Assembly (NCBI GenBank): GCA_001599595.1
Contig: BCHH01000001.1
Location: 434,001 to 498,000, forward strand
Direction of reading: 5' to 3'
DNA: 64,000 nucleotides
Origin: Beverwykella pulmonaria
Lineage: Eukaryota > Ascomycota > Dothideomycetes > Pleosporales > Melanommataceae
Shown: piece by piece, positions 48,099 through 60,288 of the stretch
How positions within the stretch are numbered: position 1 is the stretch's first letter
How the letters are laid out: each line of letters starts with the position of its first letter
Program-made: the position numbers and the translations under genes
Notes under the pieces: model-generated
The model's input: the letters and a program-made list of their open reading frames with translations, nothing else
What the model was told of the DNA's origin: nothing
Database searches by the model: none

Positions 48099-48196
48099 GG
48101 TTAACCACGGTTAACCATGGTTAGCTAGGTTAGTGAGATTTGTTGGTTAGTGAGATTTGGTGATTAGTGAGATTTGGTGGTTAGTGAGATTACGAG
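48099..48196 (+). repeat. GGTTAACC palindromes plus 17-bp tandem repeat
   Basis: Two GGTTAACC palindromes in GGTTAACCACGGTTAACCA are followed by four copies of a 17-bp unit (GTTAGTGAGATTTGGTG type) from 48129. The motif GGTTAACCATGGTTAG recurs at 49328-49343, so both ends of a 1.2-kb segment carry it in the same orientation. Confidence 0.75.
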
Positions 48197-48322
48197 AGCC
48201 TCATTTGGCGGGTCGCGATTACCGTGATTAGCTATGATTACCATGAGCAAGTATCTGGTTACCCTAATTACTTGGATTAACATTACTTGTTATTATAGTT
48301 TTAGGACTTTGTGTCACAAACG

Positions 48323-48347
48323 TATATATATATATATATATATATAT
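48323..48347 (+). repeat. TA dinucleotide microsatellite
   Basis: About twelve perfect TA units in a gene-free stretch. Confidence 0.9.
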
Positions 48348-49040
48348 TGTTCTATACACATGTTCAATCAGTGAGATTGAACATTTGCTCCTTTTGGTTG
48401 TCATGGCGTTGTGGTGTAGTGCGACGTCTTGACACCTCAATCCCTGCCACGCTCATGCTACAAGCCTTCCACGCCAATGTGCCACACAACGCCCCTAATG
48501 TGCCACCTAATGCCCTTAATGTTTTCCTAACACTCCTAACGTCCTCAACTTCCTCAACGCCTGCTATAACTACCGTACAACAACTATTATGCCTGCTGTT
48601 CAACACTGCTATTCTATAGTAGCGTCGCTGCCCAAGTCGCCCAGAATCAACGTCCCAGCAATTCATGTCCGTTCAGATTTTCTGTGTGACACCTCATGCT
48701 ATGTGCATTAGCTGTGTTATACTCTTGCTTACAGTACAATAAGTCTCCTTAACTTACGTGCTCTATAATTGCTGCGTCTAGAACCTAAGTAGTGTGCTCC
48801 TGTTGCGCGCCTGCCTGTTAGTAGTTGCAAACTATGGGTCAACAGTTGCTACAAGAGGCTATTAGTAGTCTGTGATGAGGGCTCAATTGGCTATTAAAGA
48901 CTAGAGATACAATCTTAGGTGCAATATTACAAGACGTTGCGGCTCAACTAGAGGTCCTACGTGATCAATAAGTACTTAGTATGGTTCGTGCGTTACGTGT
49001 CTGTTTTGTGTACACTCCAGTTTAGGTTAGTTAGTTACCA

Positions 49041-49343
49041 AGCTCGTTGTTTGGAGGGTACTGTGTCTGTAATAACAAGCACAGTTATTACTATTGTGGA
49101 TGCAGTGGGTGCAATAACAGGATAAGTTATAGAGAGAGAAGAGTTGAGCTAAACATGCGCTACTGTCACATCTAATACGTGTTTGTGTGATGCGTGGTTA
49201 CTTGTTAAGCTCGTTGTTTAGAGGGTACTGTGTTGTAGAATACAGTTACTTGTCAAGTGTTGTTCAGAGGGTACAGTACATGGTTTGTACGATTTGTATG
49301 GTTTGCATGGTTTGTCTGGTAACCTGTGGTTAACCATGGTTAG
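49041..49343 (+). repeat. Direct repeats of a GTTGTTT-GAGGGTAC unit
   Basis: The sequence AGCTCGTTGTTTGGAGGG-TACTGTGT type occurs at about 49041 and 49208 and in a diverged form at about 49255. A run of TTTG-x-x-TGG units and the GGTTAACCATGGTTAG motif close the block. Looks like old tandem or nested repeat DNA. Confidence 0.55.
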
Positions 49344-49684
49344 TACATGGTTCGGAAAATTTGACCGAATTCTCGTTGTATAAACATGGCACTGTATTTA
49401 GAACCAACGAATGGGAGCATATAAAATGCTACTAATGCCCTAGTTCAGCATCCTTGTTCATACATTTTCCTTAGATGAGATATAGTCGGTAGGGTGGAAG
49501 AGTGGCTACCATGATTTTGTATTTTGTTAGCAGACATACGAGAAGCATTTATCGTCACTTCTCCTTAGTTCTTGAAGGAATGAAAAGAACCAACACTTTT
49601 ATTGATTGTTAGCTATGTATGATACGCAATCTGGCGACAGAAACCTCGCTACAGAGAAAGGACATATACTCCAGAGCCAAGATC

Positions 49685-49702
49685 GGGGGGGGGGGGGGGG
49701 GG
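49685..49702 (+). repeat. Homopolymer of 18 G
   Basis: Eighteen consecutive G on the plus strand (C on minus). Length is prone to sequencing error, so the count may not be exact. Confidence 0.8.
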
Positions 49703-49966
49703 AAATCCGTGTCGTGATAATCATCTTGGCCGAGGCGCTGGAATATAATCACTAGCAGACAATGAGGCAGGCATATTCTTACCCACTTCCAAGGTAGAGG
49801 GAGCAGTGTCAAGAACGCACCTCCGCCTTCTAACCCTGCCACTTAATCCTCTTCTGGCGGAACGTACTCACCTGCCAAGTTGAACGTATAGAGTCAGCGG
49901 AGTTCTTTAAAATGTAGGGTAGAGAAAGGGGAAAGAAAAGGGTACTTCAGTCATGCCTTCAAATGT

Positions 49967-52900
49967 CTAAGATATTTGAGGTATCTCATTGACCTTGAGA
50001 CAAAACATGGACTTCGTACCCCAGAGACGTACCATCCCAATAGGCAGTAATCCCGGATCCACGACATTCAGTCCACCAAACTTTTCCACCATCTCCGGCC
50101 CATACATCTGTGCAACCCACTTCCAGTACGCCTCCATTGAGTTCCAATCCGCGGTAATCCCCCTCAGATTGTTCTGCCCCTGAAGCTGATTAAGCGCCTG
50201 CAAGATCTGAACGCTGACATCGATGCTTTGCTCTTTTGGACGCCGCAGCAGCTCCCTGTACACAAAAATGAGGTTGGCGTTGCCTAGAGAACGGAACTCT
50301 TCGCGGTAGCGCACATACTCCTCGAACGAGAAGAAGGTATCAGCGTCTACGTCAGGCTTCCATTTCGGGTCGTCGCTGGGGTAACGCTGGCTCCTGATGC
50401 TTCCGTTGTCGAACTGCCGTTTCATGTACTCGTAGTCCTTTCGCTCGGTCTCCTCGAAGTCATCGATGAGATTGTGCGGGTTCTCTTTCACGGATTCACG
50501 GATCTGGAGGAGGTTGACGAAGGGTGACTTCAAATCCATACCACCCAGCTCGACTGGGAAGAACAGGAAGCCGTCGGGAATTTCATCGACCGCGAAGCGC
50601 TCTTTGATCGTCTTCTTGAGGAACTGGACCACGTTGCCGCCTTCGAAGATGCTTTCTTGGATATGACGGTGGGTGGCAAGCATTTTATCGACGTGCTCTC
50701 GGCCGAAGCAGTTCGCTGCCTTGCCGAAGTTACTGCTAAAGAAGGTGGCAGCATAGGAGTTCCAAGCCTGGATCCAGTCGATCACGCTCTTCGATTTGGC
50801 CTGCAGTTGTTTGCGAAGTTCTTCCACGTGGGAGTCGACCATCTTCTGGTCGATTTCGAATTTGCCACTGGTCGGGTCAAGGTAGAGGAAGCCCCACCGA
50901 ATCTCACCCTCGGGCAGGCGATCGTCGATGGGAATTTGGTTATCACCTTGAGCGATACGGACGCTACCAGTCTTTTTTTCGCTTAATCTCACCCTCATGG
51001 CTTTGGTGAATTGAAGCACACTAGACCACGCTTTGACGCATTTTTCATAATCGGGAGACCAGAACCAAAAGTCATCATACATCCGATACAGTAAGCCGCC
51101 ATCAGTAGATTGATTGATGGAGAAGTCTAGGCAGAACAAGAGCACTTCGCCGAAAACATCGCTGAGTGCATGCGATCCGGGAGTGCCGCGGCGTCGAGGG
51201 CGTGGAACGGCCGACTCGCCATCATCGGTAAACTTCAGAGGAGCCTGTAGAAAGGTCTTGAAAAAGGTCTTCCACGTCTCGGAGACGCCAAAGAATGTAA
51301 GCACTGCCAAGACCGATTCGTGCGGTAGGAGCGGGTTCCAGGACTCGAAGACGGAGCGGAAGCAAGTGAGCTGGCTGTGGAGACGAGTGTTAACAACGAT
51401 TTCTGTGGAGAGGAGGTGGAGCAGGCCTTGTTTTGCTTCCATCGGCTTCTTCGCTTGGTTTTCGTCTTCATCATCGGCGTCTACACTACCGTAAGCATCT
51501 TACCTATATTCGTGATTGAAAACATTACTCACCCTGTTCCATGGCAAATGGGGCTGAATAATTGGTTACAATGCTCTGCTGCATCGGCTGTTGCACCATC
51601 AAGCTATGATGCCGATGCGCTACTGAAGCTGTTTGCTTAGCTCGTCCACCCGTCTGGCGTTTATTCTGCTGTTCCAAGCGCATCAGTTGCATCTGGTGAT
51701 TTTGGAGCATGTGATTGCCTTGTGGGACGAAGTCGTTATCACTGTCCCCCATCTTCCGCTTCTTGGACTGTTGGACAAAGTCGTCGAACGCAGCTTCCTC
51801 TTCTCCTTCTTGTATCTCGATCTGTTGGGACTCGTGGTCAAGCAGCTGGTTTACGAAGTATCGCTTCTCGTGAGTGCTGCTACGCTCCTCTTGGATGTTC
51901 GGCGTGGAGTAGATTCCTTGTGACCCAAGGTAGTAAGCTCGTCGCTTTCGGTCATTCTTCGAGACTACAGCTTGATTCGACTTCCAAACCTCCGTGCGTA
52001 AAGCCAAGAAGGCCCCCTTGAAGAAGACAGACCATTTGACGCCAATATAGTGCAAGAAGATGGCTTGCAGAAGGTCCTCGTGCATATGGACGCTGTAGGC
52101 GCCGTTGAGCTTCCGTCGCTGCTCTACTGGTACGTGATCGCCCCAGGACCATCGGCCTAGGGCAGACATTCGCATGTTCAGGACGTCAGCGACCTCTGCT
52201 AGGATGATCTCGTTGCCTAAGAAGTCTTTAAGAACCTCCCGCTTCTCGTTTGTCAGAAGGTCGGAGCTCTGCAGACCTTGGATGACCCAATGCAAGGTAG
52301 CAACGTTGAAATGTGAGGACCCGGTCATATGGCTGCAAAACTGCTCCGCTTTCTCACGCAGGTTACTAATGGCATTCGCAACTCCCTTCTTCCTCGTAAT
52401 GAAGAGCTTCTGAAGATAGTCGTTCAGACCTGACACATCGACATTGGCAGGCTCAAAAACAACCTTCTCCCATTCGGTCCGAGCCTCCAGTTTCTTCGCG
52501 CCGGGTAGTTCTTCGAAGCTCTCAGCCATCTCAACATCGCCGTCGGAGGAAGCGATCTTCTCGGAAGAGAGCCATTCGGTGACCAGCTTGCCGTAGAGAT
52601 CGGCATACTGGTACTTGGAAGACTGCACAGATAGGTACTGAAGAATCGATTTTTCCCAGTCTTGGAGGACCTTGGGGGACACAGACGGGTCGTATCGAGC
52701 CTGCTCGAGGAAGCGATCAAGGTTCTTGAGGTCGGTCTCGAGGCGAGCATTCGACGTGCCACCTGAGATGACGCGGCCTAGCCTACCGTCCTCGCAGTTC
52801 TTGCGGATGGTGGTCTTGACTCCTAGGCAGGTCTTTGCTCCGTCGACGAGTAGAAAGAGGCGATTGAGGGGATCCGATTCGGATTGTGCGGCGGCAAGCA

Positions 52901-53009
52901 GGGTGGCATACTGTTCCTCGAAGGAGATTCGTTGTTTGGCGAGCTCCTCGAGCTTGGTAGTTGTGATGGTCTGGAGGGTCTCCGAGAAGACGCTGCCTGA
53001 GGACGCCAT
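49967..53009 (-). CDS. rvt: rvt: domesticated reverse transcriptase-related gene (996 aa)
   Basis: Two exons (53009-51533, 51480-49967; 52-nt intron) give 996 residues. The N-terminal half is a helical, charged region starting with TLQTITTTKLEELAKQR, then a Gln- and Lys-rich linker. The C-terminal half has reverse-transcriptase features: the RRGTPGSHALSDVFGE segment and the palm signature YRMYDDFWFW with the Asp pair at 628-629. These match my recollection of RVT proteins, a family of single-copy, non-mobile cellular genes of fungi, rotifers and some bacteria. No endonuclease, RNase H, gag or terminal repeats surround it, consistent with a host gene. Enzymes of the family polymerise nucleotides in vitro; the cellular role is unknown. 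Identity rests on motif and layout, without alignment. Confidence 0.75.
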
Positions 53010-53891
53010 TGTGGTTGCTTTCGGTCAGGTGATCGGTGGTGACAGTGGTAGACGGTGGTAGGCAGGCATCGGCTGAAGAGCTTGGAAGGTCAGTGTTGTT
53101 GGGATGGAGATTCAGAAACAAAGGATGGAATGAAAGTGTGTTAGGGAAAATGGTCGAGCATTTATATGTGTAAAGTTGCACATATTCTGCACAAGGACGT
53201 GGGCAGGCAACCAGCACTGGGCTTGGCGAACGGCCTCCAGCCTCATATTTGCACTCGAGCGGGAAGCTGCCTTTATTTTCTATAATGTGGATTTCAACTG
53301 CGATATATACTTTGGCGGAACCACAATTAATGCAGCATGCCAAATATCGCTAATTTTCTTTATGTTGTTATTATGTTGTGAGGATGTGAAGTGAATAGCC
53401 GTTAGTTAGCGTCGATCGCGACGTGACGCTCGGACCTGGCTCGGCTGCGACCATTCACTCTAACACCACCAACGCAAAACCAACCATCAATACAGGCTTG
53501 TGACGGTGATGAAATCTTCTGCTTTGTGAGTGCGACGAGGCTGTACGCAGAGACTTGATTGACAATTTCTTCCACTAACCTCGGAGCCAGGACTCTGAGC
53601 ATATGGCTTATAGTCTTCATGGGAGATGTAATAGAACCAACACCATCTAATCAGCTGTCTAGAATTCTCGCTCGAAGGTGTAGGCATCACAGGACACGGA
53701 CATACCTCAAGCGTTGCTGAAATTAACTGGATATTTGAATTACGCCCGCGAGGTGACAACTCTCCTCAATCAGGTATTCAGAACTAAAGGTTCTTAATGC
53801 CCCATCGCCGGTATCCATGCATGTGATGAATCCTGGAAACGACGCCAAAACTCCCTGCCATGCTTAAAATCAAAAGTTGGAAGATGGTGGT
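53010..53891. other. Intergenic region, nothing recognised
   Basis: Holds the rvt promoter side and the 3' side of the KIN17-like gene. No further gene supported. Confidence 0.4.
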
Positions 53892-54707
53892 TCATAGCTT
53901 GACCTTCTTGACCGGTTTCTCCTCTCCATTCTCCCTGGCGCGCTTGAAGATGCTCTGGCTCTTCATTTGGCCCAGGTTTGCCTTGTTTACCGGCACTGCT
54001 TTCGGCTTCAAGCCAAAGCTGATCTTCACAGGAGGCGCGTCAGGCTTGGCATCTTCGTCCACTTTTGCATCCTCGGCGTTGTTTGTCAGTGAGGATTCCG
54101 GTTTTTTCTCCTCTGGAGCGTTCTTCGCTTCCATCATCTTCGCCTTCGCCTCGGCCTCGAGCTTCGCCCTCTGCGCCATGCGCTTCAACATCTTCTCCTC
54201 TCCCGCGCCGTTCTTCGCCTCCGCCAGCTCCTGTTCGCGAATATCCTCCCTCCTCCGCAGCGCCTGTATGCTTGTGTCGCGCCATGCAATACACAGCCCA
54301 TCCTTCTCATCTTCCTTGACATGGACGATTCCCTCCCTGCCCAGATGCTTGACAAACTCGGTCAGACTGGCCCACTTGGTCGCGTTCATGTGGATGTGCT
54401 CCTTGTCGCGGATGTACTCGTTGTAGAAGCGGTTTGCGCTGATGTATTTCTCGCCATGTGCCGTGCGCAGCAGCGAGATGAAGTCGCGCTGGAAGTCGGT
54501 GCTGAAGCCTTGGATATACTTGCGCGGGTCCTCGCCGACGAGCTGGATCTGCCGGACGTGCGACTCGGACTGGACGTGGCATTTGAAGCCATTGGCATCG
54601 CGGCACTGCTTCTCGCAGGCCTGGCAGTACCATCGCAATCTCTGGAGCCCTTTCGACTTCATTCGGTTCGCGACATCTTTGGTACTCCCAAACTCTGCGC
54701 GCGGCAT
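53892..54707 (-). CDS. KIN17-family nucleic-acid-binding protein
   Basis: Single exon of 271 residues from the ATG at 54707; upstream in-frame sequence lacks family similarity and is ignored. Residues 26-50 form a C2H2-type zinc finger (WYCQACEKQC ... CHVQSESH, ligands Cys28, Cys31, His44, His50). A winged-helix KIN17 domain follows with NRFYNEYIRDKEHIHMNATK and TEFVKHLGREG. The remainder is a Lys/Glu/Ala-rich coiled tail ending in a basic nuclear-targeting KKVKL. Family proteins (yeast Rts2, human KIN) bind DNA and RNA and are linked to replication and splicing. Length is close to the fungal norm. It shares a 292-bp divergent promoter with KRR1. Confidence 0.88.
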   Translation of the reverse strand: MPRAEFGSTKDVANRMKSKGLQRLRWYCQACEKQCRDANGFKCHVQSESHVRQIQLVGEDPRKYIQGFSTDFQRDFISLLRTAHGEKYISANRFYNEYIRDKEHIHMNATKWASLTEFVKHLGREGIVHVKEDEKDGLCIAWRDTSIQALRRREDIREQELAEAKNGAGEEKMLKRMAQRAKLEAEAKAKMMEAKNAPEEKKPESSLTNNAEDAKVDEDAKPDAPPVKISFGLKPKAVPVNKANLGQMKSQSIFKRARENGEEKPVKKVKL

Positions 54708-54999
54708 CGTGGCGGTTGTGGTGTGTGTTTTCCGAGGGCAGGAGGTATACGGCGTGCATGTACCGGGAGGATTTCCTGTCTGTGTGTTCTCTGTTGGTTG
54801 TCGTGGGAATACTGAGTGTGAGTGACAGTGGAAAGGGCTTGGAGTGCGGAGAGTTTGCCCAAGGTGGCTTGACAAACGCCACTGTGGTCCGTGCACTTGG
54901 TCAAAGCTTAGAATCTTAGAATCTTCAATTCACTTTTCGCGATCACGAAATACCTGCACCACCACATCCGCGAGCGTCCACCCCTCTCCACTCGCTACC
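54708..54999. promoter_or_regulatory. Divergent promoter of KIN17-like and KRR1 genes
   Basis: Only 292 bp separate the two start codons, so both promoters lie here. Shared control of two nuclear housekeeping genes is plausible. No element was identified. Confidence 0.55.
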
Positions 55000-56172
<1,173 letters not shown>

Positions 56173-56482
56173 GTTGAGATGGCGGGAATTACTGCATCTG
56201 CTGCTACTTTAAGGGTTTCGACTCATCCTTTTACATCAATACCCAGTTCTTTCCATCACTCTTCTAGTCGCGATCATGCCGGTCTCGCCACATGACTGAA
56301 TAACCCATCCTGCTTCATCTGCAAGAAGGTGCTGTGACTAAGCGAATAAGCTAAAAATAGCTTTCATAGTCTCACACCTTCTGTCTCATCCACCGACGTC
56401 AACGCATCCCCTCGACAATGTCTTTTCGTTGATGCCTTCATCCTCTGCCTATATCTCTCCGTTCTTTCTTGTTGTAGTAATC

Positions 56483-57862
56483 ATGCGTCTACCCGTTTTC
56501 TCGTTCGCTTTGCTGATTTTCGTCGTTTCAAGCTCAACCGCATCTTCGACTCCTCTTACCCTGTCTAAACAATGCTGGCATGAGTTTCCTCTTCGCTCTG
56601 TAGCGCTTATTTGTTCCATAGATGGAAGTTATGAGTCTGTCTCCGACTTTGGCCTTGCTGGTCAATTGAGAAAGACGAGCCAAAAAGCGGCCGACGTGAA
56701 TGCGAAATACACCCCATGGTCGCACGAGCCAGTTTGTACAGGGGTCCTCCAGAGTCTGGGTAACAAATTATGTGTGTACACAAACACTTCATTCAATAAT
56801 GGACGGGGGATTTCAATATTCACTACCCCAAAGATTGCCGAGGATTTTGCAAATTTGCCAGCTTTCCAAGACGCTACGGCCATGGATGCGGTCAACGTCT
56901 TCTCTGGTGCTTGGTATACGCAAGCGCTCCCCGGAAAAGGAATTGGCATGTTAGCAAAGAAGGCCCTTAAGTTCGGCGACCGTGTAACTGCTTATACGCC
57001 TGCGTTACTGGCGCATCTAGAAAACGAACTATCCACCTTAGAACGAGAGAAGTACTTCCGGATCGCCGTGTCTCAGTTGCCTGAAGCCACGCGAGATGGC
57101 TTCTTACAGCTCACTACTGTGTACGGAGACCCCCGAATTCGTGTTCAAGACATTGTCAAAGCGAACACTTTCCAACTAGATGTGGGAGGTCAGAATCACT
57201 TAGCAGTGTTCCCTGAGACGTCGAGACTTAATCACGCGTGTGCGCCAAAGTATGTTCACGGCTTTATGGCAAGAGGAGACTATCTGACTAGTTCAGTGCG
57301 CAATACTACCTCAATCCAACGCTGCTGACACACTTCGTGCATGCGACAAGACCTATTGCCCCAGGCGAAGAAATCACCATTTCATGTAAGGCAATCGATG
57401 AACAGCGTGGACTGAAGGCTGCTAACACCTCGTGACCCAGACACATCACCATTGGAGCCCACCGAGGTTCGTCAGCGACATCTTCAAGAAGGTTTCTACT
57501 TCACTTGCTCCTGTCGGCGCTGCTTGGACAAACAGAACACCGATGCCACGCTCAGCCAAATGCTCGCCATGCAAAAATCCCTCAACGACTGGTCCTCCAC
57601 GTCTACCGCCACGCCCAAACTGGCAGAGAAGATGCTGCAGCTGTACCGACAGGAAGGCCTTGAAGGATTTCTCGATGTTCCATATGGCTTTGCGGCGCTC
57701 GCGTATAACGCTGTTGGGAATAGTAAGCAGTCGGAGAAGTATGCGACAAAGGCGAAAGAAGCAATTCTAATGAAAGATGGGGTGTGGAGCCCGAATTTGG
57801 CAATATGGAATGAGTTGCTGAAGGATCCGGAGCAGCATTGGAGTTTTAATAGGAGAATTTGA
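56483..57862 (+). CDS. SET-domain protein with signal peptide
   Basis: Three exons (56483-57249, 57297-57385, 57441-57862) give 425 residues. The chosen ATG starts a clear signal peptide (MRLPVFSFALLIFVVSSSTA); an in-frame ATG at 56432 would add 17 residues before it, and a four-codon upstream frame precedes that. The SET domain is split by an insert: G-K-G-I-G-M near 165, then the signature SRLNHACAPNAQYY (250-260), then PGEEITISY (278-286) and a post-SET CSCRRC at 308-313. SET enzymes methylate lysines, usually on histones, so a secretion signal is unexpected. Similar signal-bearing SET proteins are frequent in filamentous fungi, where their role is unclear. Both introns fit and the active-site Tyr286 is intact. 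Confidence 0.85.
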
Positions 57863-58547
57863 ATCCAGGATTGTGGCAAATGGCAAGATTGATCGGGATA
57901 TTGGATGCGACTTTCTGTCGTAAATGTCCCAAAACAGTGGACAACCGACAGAAGCTAAACAATATTTAGAATCGTCAACTCGGATCGGATCATGGTCTGA
58001 CTTACGGTCAGCCCAGGGTTCGTATTGTCAAACAAGAATCTCGCACCGACGTTATGCAACCGAGCAGTCATATTTCAAAACTTGGCTACTAGCAATGCAA
58101 TGCGTGCTCAGAGAAGCATGTATTGATCATTCAGTTTCCCCACAGAGTTTCTTCAGACGCCTGCTCAGATGTGTTTCTAGCTCGAGACCCAATTTCCAAT
58201 TTTCCCAGCACCCCTGCCGAATACTCCGTTCGCCTCCAACCGTGGTCCCACGCGCAGTTTCAGCCAATTCGACGAACACGATGTATACGACTTTTGTACG
58301 ACGTCAATATAAGATTTAAGTGGGGCAATACCGAACGCCTACTTCCACCATGTAAATCGCTGCTGAGTAGATGAGAAGCCACTGTACGACCTGCATTCGT
58401 GTCTATTGACCGGATTGATTAAGGCGACGAACGTGGAGTGATATAAATGGAGGTTTGATCGTGTATTTGAAGGGAAGATACGCCAATTGCTGGATCTTTC
58501 AACAAATCTGTCGCTTCCGACAACCAATGCTCAACTCTTCATTCACC
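57863..58547. other. Intergenic region, nothing recognised
   Basis: Contains no supportable gene. The last 100 bp are the promoter side of the repeat protein. Confidence 0.4.
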
Positions 58548-59183
58548 ATGTCTCTATCCACACTCATCTTCCTCTCTCTCCTCGGCCGCACCCTTGCAGC
58601 ACCCCAGATCACAATCACAGTCACCGCCCAGCCTACCATTCCTACCATCTGCGGCGTTCTCAGCTCTGAGCCCGCCTGTCCATACGGATACACCTGCCAG
58701 CCATACGTAGACCGTGACTGTCCTGAGTTAGACCCGGACGAAATCTGTGGTTACTGTTCTTCGACCTCGAAAACAACTCCGATCCCCACTTCCAAGCCTT
58801 TCACTAAGTCCCAATCATCCTCATCCTCGGCTTTCTGCCCCGAAGGCTACACGCCCGACTACCGCCATATTTGCCGCCAAGCCAGCACCACTTCTTCGTC
58901 CATATTCACGTGCCCGTCGGGATATACACCTGACTATCGAGGTTATTCGTACTGTCGCCCTACGATACGGGTTACGTCGACGAGCAGCGCGAGATGTTCC
59001 AGCGGCTGGATTACAGATTACCGAGGGATGTGTGTACTTCCGCCTACGACGACTCCTAGCAACACTTGCGCTTCTGGCTGGGTAACGGACTACCGTGGTA
59101 GGTGTGTATCAGTACCCGCAACGACACCAGGTAGTACATGCTTGTCCGGATGGGTGACAGATTACCGTGGAAGATGTGTCCCT

Positions 59184-59216
<33 letters not shown>

Positions 59217-59399
59217 TGCTCTTCTGGTTGGGTCATCGATTACCGCGGCAGGTGTACGACGACGACGAGTCCCAAGTGTTCTAGTGGCTATATTACAGAT
59301 TATCGAGGGATGTGTGTTCCTACGGCTACTTGTTCGCCTGGCTGGGTGACGGATTACCGTGGGAGGTGTACGACAACGCCGACGCCGATGCCAACATGA
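58548..59399 (+). CDS. Secreted DYRG-repeat cysteine protein, prematurely stopped
   Basis: An ATG at 58548 opens a signal peptide (MSLSTLIFLSLLGRTLAAPQ). After a Cys-rich start, eight units of about 20-30 residues follow, each with C-x-x-GW/Y-x-x-DYRG-x-C (for example CASGWVTDYRGRC), joined by Thr/Pro/Ser linkers that include a PTPTPTPTPT run. The frame ends at TGA (59397-59399) exactly where the first Cys of another unit should be (TGC/TGT expected). In the same frame two more units follow (FGWVTDYRGRC and MPNYRGFC) before a natural TAG at 59517-59519. So the predicted product of 283 residues is probably a truncated version of a 323-residue ancestor, or the stop is read through or mis-sequenced. 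Function unknown; likely wall or extracellular. Confidence 0.72.
59184..59215 (+). repeat. ACGCCG hexanucleotide repeat coding for Thr-Pro
   Basis: Five to six units of ACGCCG within the DYRG-repeat gene encode a PT linker; unit number can vary without changing frame. Confidence 0.8.
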
Positions 59400-59823
59400 T
59401 CCTTTGGTTGGGTAACGGATTATCGTGGGAGGTGTGTTCCTACACCTACGCCTGTGACATATCCATGTGCGTTAGGTTCGATGCCGAATTACCGCGGGTT
59501 CTGTAGGCCGACGTTGTAGATGCCGGCCTTGAGTTTGTATCCACCGTCGGTTACGGTTTGCTTAAAGATTTGGGTTGTCGTAATTAGCTTGGTTGTTGTA
59601 TGAGTTGTAAGGTGTATATCTCATGCTTTCGAACGCGAGATCGATACCAAATTCATAAACTTAAGTAAAAATGTTATCCTCACAGCTCCACTCTGCAACA
59701 TCACTAATCTGCAGCAAGTCCTCTTCATCGTTCTGCAATACCTAACTCTTTGCAAATATACTCCTAACGCTCCTCTGGGCACCTTGATTCAGAATCTAGA
59801 CATCGTGTCAATTGCTGTAATTG

Positions 59824-60274
59824 TGTTGTAAATGCGCTGCCGTTGTCTGTGGCTTTTAGAGTAACGTGGTAAGGTGCATCCCTGCGTTGCGGGGCGCCCG
59901 GTGTGGCGGGACAAATAAGGGGTACCTGGGCTTTCGGCCGCTGGAAAGACCACGATGTGTCTCACGTGATCATCACGTGACCCACGTCCCAAGTAGGTTT
60001 GGGCTCTCCTTGGCTGCCAGGAGCATACAAAAGCTCCCCCTTTGATAGTTTAATCAATCATCCGTTTTCTCCACCTCCATCAGGTTATGAGCCCTTTATC
60101 GCAGTAGTCCGTCTAACTGCCTCCAGAGCACCTCGCCGACGCCTGTTCAGACGATAATATCCCTGCCCGACGTCGCCTCCAAGGTTCTCCGCCAGTGTGG
60201 CTGGCTACTAGCCTGCATCAAACCTGCATGAAACGGCATCCAATCGCGTATTAGGCCGCACGTATTAACCAACA
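59824..60274 (+). mobile_element. Possible LTR upstream of gag-like relic
   Basis: A 451-bp segment begins TGTTG and ends CCAACA, giving short inverted ends, and contains a TATA-like CATACAAAAGCTCC near 60025. It directly precedes the gag-like frame. The ATG follows after only 14 bp and there is no clear primer-binding site, so this is a weak inference; a host promoter or simple coincidence is possible. Confidence 0.25.
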
Positions 60275-60288
60275 GATTGTAAAACAAT

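Larger units (their letters stand above)
47396..49966. other. Gene-free repeat-rich region
   Basis: 2.6 kb with no supportable gene. It contains several separate repeat blocks (listed individually), AT-rich DNA and a G-run. The composition differs clearly from the flanking genes and fits decayed transposon or satellite-like material. Confidence 0.5.

Noticed and set aside
48364..48666. Frames on both strands at the repeat region
   Set aside because: Low-complexity and unrelated to any gene; TA and CT-rich neighbours indicate repeat DNA.
49609..49842. Minus-strand frame containing a run of prolines
   Set aside because: The prolines come from the 18-base G/C homopolymer; no other coding evidence.
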